The notes under the pieces: generated by a model
Told to the model about the DNA's origin: nothing
Seen by the model: only the letters and a program-made list of their open reading frames with translations
The model's database searches: none
Assembly: GCA_023460535.1 (NCBI GenBank)
Contig: JAEWPV010000005.1
Location: 24,290-88,289, forward strand
Direction: 5' to 3'
From: Bacillota bacterium
Lineage (GTDB): Bacteria > Bacillota > Clostridia > Oscillospirales > Ruminococcaceae
DNA: 64,000 bases
Made by a program: the position numbers and the translations under genes
In this document: in pieces, positions 61,127-64,000 of the stretch
Layout of the letters: the number at the start of each line of letters is the position of its first letter
Numbering within the stretch: position 1 is the first letter of the stretch

Positions 61127-62670
61127 TTAACCAATTCCCCCGCATCAGTATGCACCAAATCGTCTTTTCCCCCTGCGATTGTGTGCATTATATTCTCCTG
61201 CGTTACCTCACCACCGCTTAGCTCACCTACAATATTACGGTCCTTCATAACAATGAGCCGCGAGCAGGTGCGAACCATCTCTTCGATCTCAGACGAGATG
61301 AATGTGATGCTCATACCCTCTGCGGCAAGCTTTAACACAAGTTTTTGGATATCCACCTTTGTTCCGACATCTATGCCGCGCGTGGGTTCGTCCAGTATAA
61401 GGTAGCTCGGGTGCGTGAGCAGCCATCGGGCCAGGATGACTTTTTGTTGGTTTCCCCCCGAAAGAGATTTGATCGGTGTATCCGCCGAAGCGGTTTTGAT
61501 GCCCAGGAGCTTTATGTACTCATCCGCGAACGCTTCCGCCTCCGCCTTGGATATTGGCCTGAAAAAGCCCTTCATAACCTGCAGCGAAAGAATGATATTC
61601 TCCCGTACCGACAAATCGGCTATGAGACCGTCGCGTTTGCGGTCTTCCGACAGATAAGCGATTCCGTGCTTCATCGCCTCAATGGGTCTGGTCACCCTGA
61701 CGGCTTCTCCATTTATCCGCACCTTACCGCCGGTGATCCTGTCCGCTCCAAAAATCGCCCGAACGCTTTCACTGCGTCCGGATCCCAATAGACCGGCGAA
61801 TCCATTGACTTCACCCTTGTTGATTTTAAAGTCAAACGGCTTTACACCGGCTGCGCTGGAAAGCCCGTGCGTCTCTAAGAATGGAGTACTCTTGGCATCG
61901 ACGGGTGATAGCTCCTGCTTGTGCAGCTCGGATAGATCTTCAAGCTTCTTGCCCATCATCTTGGCAACAAGCTCTACGGGCGGCAGCTCGTCGATATTAT
62001 ATTCACCAACCAGTTCGCCGTTGCGCAAAACCGTAATACCGTCACACACCTCATATACCTGTTCGAGAAAATGCGTAACAAAAATAATACCGACACCTCG
62101 GGACTTCAGACTGCGCATAAGCGAAAAGAGCTTTTCGACCTCCTGATCATCCAGAGAGGATGTCGGCTCATCCAATATCAGGATTTTGCACTCCATATCA
62201 ACGGCACGGGCAATGGCGACCATTTGCTGTACGGCCAACGAACAGCTGGCAAGCTGTTGGGTAGCCCTTGCCGGAATGTTGAGGTTGTTAAGGATCTCGC
62301 CGGCTCTTTTCTCCATGGCACGCCAGTTAACAAAGCCGTGTCCGGCACGCCCGACAAACATATTCTCCGCCACGGTCAGGTTTGGGCAAAGCATGATCTC
62401 CTGATATACCGTGCTTATGCCTAAACTCTGCGCTTCACGTGGTGCCCTGATCGTTATTGCTTTATCCATGCCTGCTATGCTAATCTGACCGGCATCCTTA
62501 TGATAAACCCCGGTTAGCACTTTGATCAAGGTTGACTTTCCGGCACCGTTTTCGCCCATAAGGGCACGAATTTCACCTTTGCGGAGCGTGAAATCTACAT
62601 TATGTAATGCCCGCACACCCGGAAACGCTTTGCATATGTTCCGCATGGATAAGACGAAGTCGTCGTGCAT
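61123..62670 (-). CDS. ABC sugar transporter ATPase, YtfR-like
   Basis: 515 aa, two fused NBDs. First: GENGAGKST, signature in CSLAVQQMVAIARAV (divergent), ILILDEPTSSLDDQE. Second: GLLGSGRSES, KSLSGGNQQKVILARWLL, YLILDEPTRG. The first NBD signature lacks the normal LSxGQQ, as is common in this subfamily. ATG at 62670 follows AAAGGTGGA by 7 nt. Energises the two permeases downstream. Confidence 0.92.
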   Translation of the reverse strand: MHDDFVLSMRNICKAFPGVRALHNVDFTLRKGEIRALMGENGAGKSTLIKVLTGVYHKDAGQISIAGMDKAITIRAPREAQSLGISTVYQEIMLCPNLTVAENMFVGRAGHGFVNWRAMEKRAGEILNNLNIPARATQQLASCSLAVQQMVAIARAVDMECKILILDEPTSSLDDQEVEKLFSLMRSLKSRGVGIIFVTHFLEQVYEVCDGITVLRNGELVGEYNIDELPPVELVAKMMGKKLEDLSELHKQELSPVDAKSTPFLETHGLSSAAGVKPFDFKINKGEVNGFAGLLGSGRSESVRAIFGADRITGGKVRINGEAVRVTRPIEAMKHGIAYLSEDRKRDGLIADLSVRENIILSLQVMKGFFRPISKAEAEAFADEYIKLLGIKTASADTPIKSLSGGNQQKVILARWLLTHPSYLILDEPTRGIDVGTKVDIQKLVLKLAAEGMSITFISSEIEEMVRTCSRLIVMKDRNIVGELSGGEVTQENIMHTIAGGKDDLVHTDAGELVK

Positions 62671-62730
62671 CAAACATTCCACCTTTATGTGTTAGTATAT
62701 TTTCTGTTACTACAACGTTTTACTAAAAAA

Positions 62731-62775
62731 ACGGGGTGCGGATATGCGGATATCATCCACATACCCGCACCCCGT
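62731..62775 (-). terminator. Intercistronic terminator-like hairpin
   Basis: 10-bp stem ACGGGGTGCG/CGCACCCCGT, inner palindrome, T7 on the minus strand. It lies 42 nt after the binding-protein stop and 60 nt before the ATPase start. Confidence 0.75.
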
Positions 62776-62817
62776 GAATGGGGTCTAATCCCCGGGGTAT
62801 TTATTTAGTTTAGATTA

Positions 62818-63831
62818 TTACTCGCCGAGACCGTAGGTATCGATGTCAGCCTGGGTAATTGTCTTGGCATCAAAGCCCTTTTCTTCCGAAATTACTTTCT
62901 TCTGAGTAGTTCCATTCTTAATCATGTTATCAATTACAGCTGCCTGGAAGGGGCTGCACTGACCGTCATAGTTCCACTTGCCTGCAAGCAGTTCTCTAAG
63001 AGCCCATCTGTTGCAGTCAAAGCCCATGATTATAACGTCGCCATCAACGCCATGGGTGATGCCCGCTTCATCAAGAGCGGCGACAGCGCCCTTAGCCATA
63101 CCGTCGTTCTCGGCATAGATAACGTTGAACTTTTCACCGGAATTGATAACGGATTCCACGATTTTCTTCGCTTCGGCCTCGTCCCATGTTGCTGTTTGCT
63201 GCACGACCTTGATCATTGTTCCGGCAGCAAACTCAGCGTCAAGCGCACCGGTACGACCAATCTGAGCGTCAGAGCCCATTGCACCCTGAATGTGAACCAC
63301 TTTGACTTCAGAAAGGCCCTGCGCTTTCAGCCACGCAACGGCGGTTTCGCCCTGCTTGGCCATGTCGGATACGACAGCGCTCTCATAAAGGCTTTCATCG
63401 CAATTGATCATACGGTCAAACAGGAAGACTTTGATGCCTGCTTCTTTGGCAGACTTGAGAGTAGCATCCCAACCGTCTGTTGCTGCGGCGGAGATAATTA
63501 AGTAATCCACACCTTCGGTGATAAACTGCTGGGCTGCATTAAGCTGTTCGTCATTGTTAATGCTGTAGTAGGTTTTCGCATCGTATCCATTCTCGCTTGT
63601 AAAGACAGACTCGAAATCCTTAACATTCGCTTCGCGATAGCCAGATTCGGCCGGTGGGTTGTTGATAATGCCGACTTTGATCTTTGCTGCCCCTGCCGGC
63701 TCAGCGGGAGCTGCCGGTGCAGCCGCTTCTGGCGTCGAAGGATCAGTGGCAGCCGGAGCCTGTCCCGAGGCGCAGGAAACCATGCCAAGTGCCATCATGG
63801 CAACAAGAATAAGGGCGATTATTTTTTTCAT
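62818..63831 (-). CDS. ABC sugar-binding lipoprotein, YtfQ-like
   Basis: 337 aa. Signal peptide and lipobox MVSCAS (Cys about 20), Pro/Ala-rich spacer, then Peripla_BP_4: IKVGIINNPPAESGYREANVKD, YYSINNDEQLNAAQQFI, VDYLIISAAATDGWD, VFLFDRMINCDESLY, VIYAENDGMAKGAVAALDEAG. Best fit to YtfQ/ribose-type binding proteins, for galactofuranose or a related sugar. GGAGG 7 nt before the ATG. First gene of the operon. Confidence 0.9.
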   Translation of the reverse strand: MKKIIALILVAMMALGMVSCASGQAPAATDPSTPEAAAPAAPAEPAGAAKIKVGIINNPPAESGYREANVKDFESVFTSENGYDAKTYYSINNDEQLNAAQQFITEGVDYLIISAAATDGWDATLKSAKEAGIKVFLFDRMINCDESLYESAVVSDMAKQGETAVAWLKAQGLSEVKVVHIQGAMGSDAQIGRTGALDAEFAAGTMIKVVQQTATWDEAEAKKIVESVINSGEKFNVIYAENDGMAKGAVAALDEAGITHGVDGDVIIMGFDCNRWALRELLAGKWNYDGQCSPFQAAVIDNMIKNGTTQKKVISEEKGFDAKTITQADIDTYGLGE

Positions 63832-64000
63832 GAAATATTCCTCCTGTACAATATTGGGTATTGTTTACATTGTATATAGCGATGGGCAAAACGACTAACG
63901 AAAATGAGGAAAAGGACGGGTGGAGATCAGAACGAGTGGAAAGCGAGTGCAAAAGGGCAAAGCAAAGCTGACCATTACGGTCAAAAGCAATGATGTATTC
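63832..64000. other. Upstream region of the ytfQ-like gene
   Basis: 170 nt to the window end. A TATACA-like box on the minus strand near 63873, no strong -35. An open plus frame runs off the edge, but its coding nature cannot be judged. Confidence 0.3.

Noticed and set aside
63921..64000. Plus-strand open frame at the window end
   Set aside because: Only 27 codons visible with no start signal, and it lies in the upstream region of a minus-strand gene.

Overview
The window looks like chromosomal DNA of a spore-forming Clostridia member, probably of the Oscillospiraceae/Ruminococcaceae type. Base composition is mixed, close to half G+C by eye. It carries spoIIR, an uninterrupted sigK and a SigH-like sigma factor, the LL-diaminopimelate aminotransferase lysine branch, a T-box leader, a DnaD/DnaI-type helicase-loading pair and Gram-positive style lipoproteins. 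Stop-codon use is standard, with UGA serving as stop at several genes. I see no rRNA, CRISPR array, intact transposase or prophage.

Layout. 0-5.6 kb (minus): an acyl-CoA synthetase cut by the window edge, an XRE-cupin regulator, a T-box leader, a HAD phosphatase and a PadR/HAAS/DUF4097 operon. 5.6-11.4 kb (minus): an AI-2E family membrane protein and a methionine operon (metF, a separate MetH reactivation protein, metH, a PNPOx-like protein). 11.4-19.1 kb (minus): dapF-dapL, der-plsY-gpsA, a DUF512 radical SAM protein, rpmF and DUF177. 19.4-21.9 kb (plus): ACT-domain protein, UPF0210 and a membrane protein. 21.9-27.5 kb: nifU-iscS, rnhA, a ZIP transporter and the dnaI/dnaD pair. 27.8-32.4 kb (plus): PHP phosphatase, Lrp regulator with aminotransferase, ispE, spoIIR, DUF378. 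32.4-35.1 kb (minus): zinc-ribbon protein, a degenerate tRNA-like sequence, SigH-like factor, MATE exporter.

35.3-44.5 kb: a thioredoxin-fold lipoprotein with a long Ser-rich linker, a DUF3798 sugar-type ABC transporter under a near-consensus promoter, sigK and two uncharacterised membrane or envelope proteins. 44.7-51.7 kb: a complete hexuronate operon (uxaB, uxaA, uxaC, kdgA fused to a VOC-like domain, kdgK) that takes galacturonate to pyruvate and glyceraldehyde 3-phosphate. 51.7-54.9 kb: a 25-codon Arg/Trp-rich small ORF with a strong Shine-Dalgarno and tandem hairpins, tRNA-Val(GAC), a hypothetical protein followed by a 47-aa membrane peptide, a YhfC-type protease and mgsA.

55.0-57.2 kb (minus): a Ser/Thr kinase operon in which the kinase ORF ends at an A8 run. 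A -1 shift at the A AAA AAC heptamer would fuse it to a transmembrane helix and a leucine-rich-repeat domain, giving an inside-kinase/outside-LRR receptor. This is the most unusual structure in the window. 57.6-64 kb: a DUF2087/HTH regulator and an ABC sugar transporter in the ytfQ-ytfR-ytfT-yjfF order, with a terminator-like hairpin after the binding-protein gene.

Two sugar ABC importers and a full hexuronate pathway lie within 28 kb, which suggests a plant-polysaccharide (pectin) diet. Start codons were chosen by Shine-Dalgarno position and family N-termini. All family names come from reading the protein sequences, with no database search.
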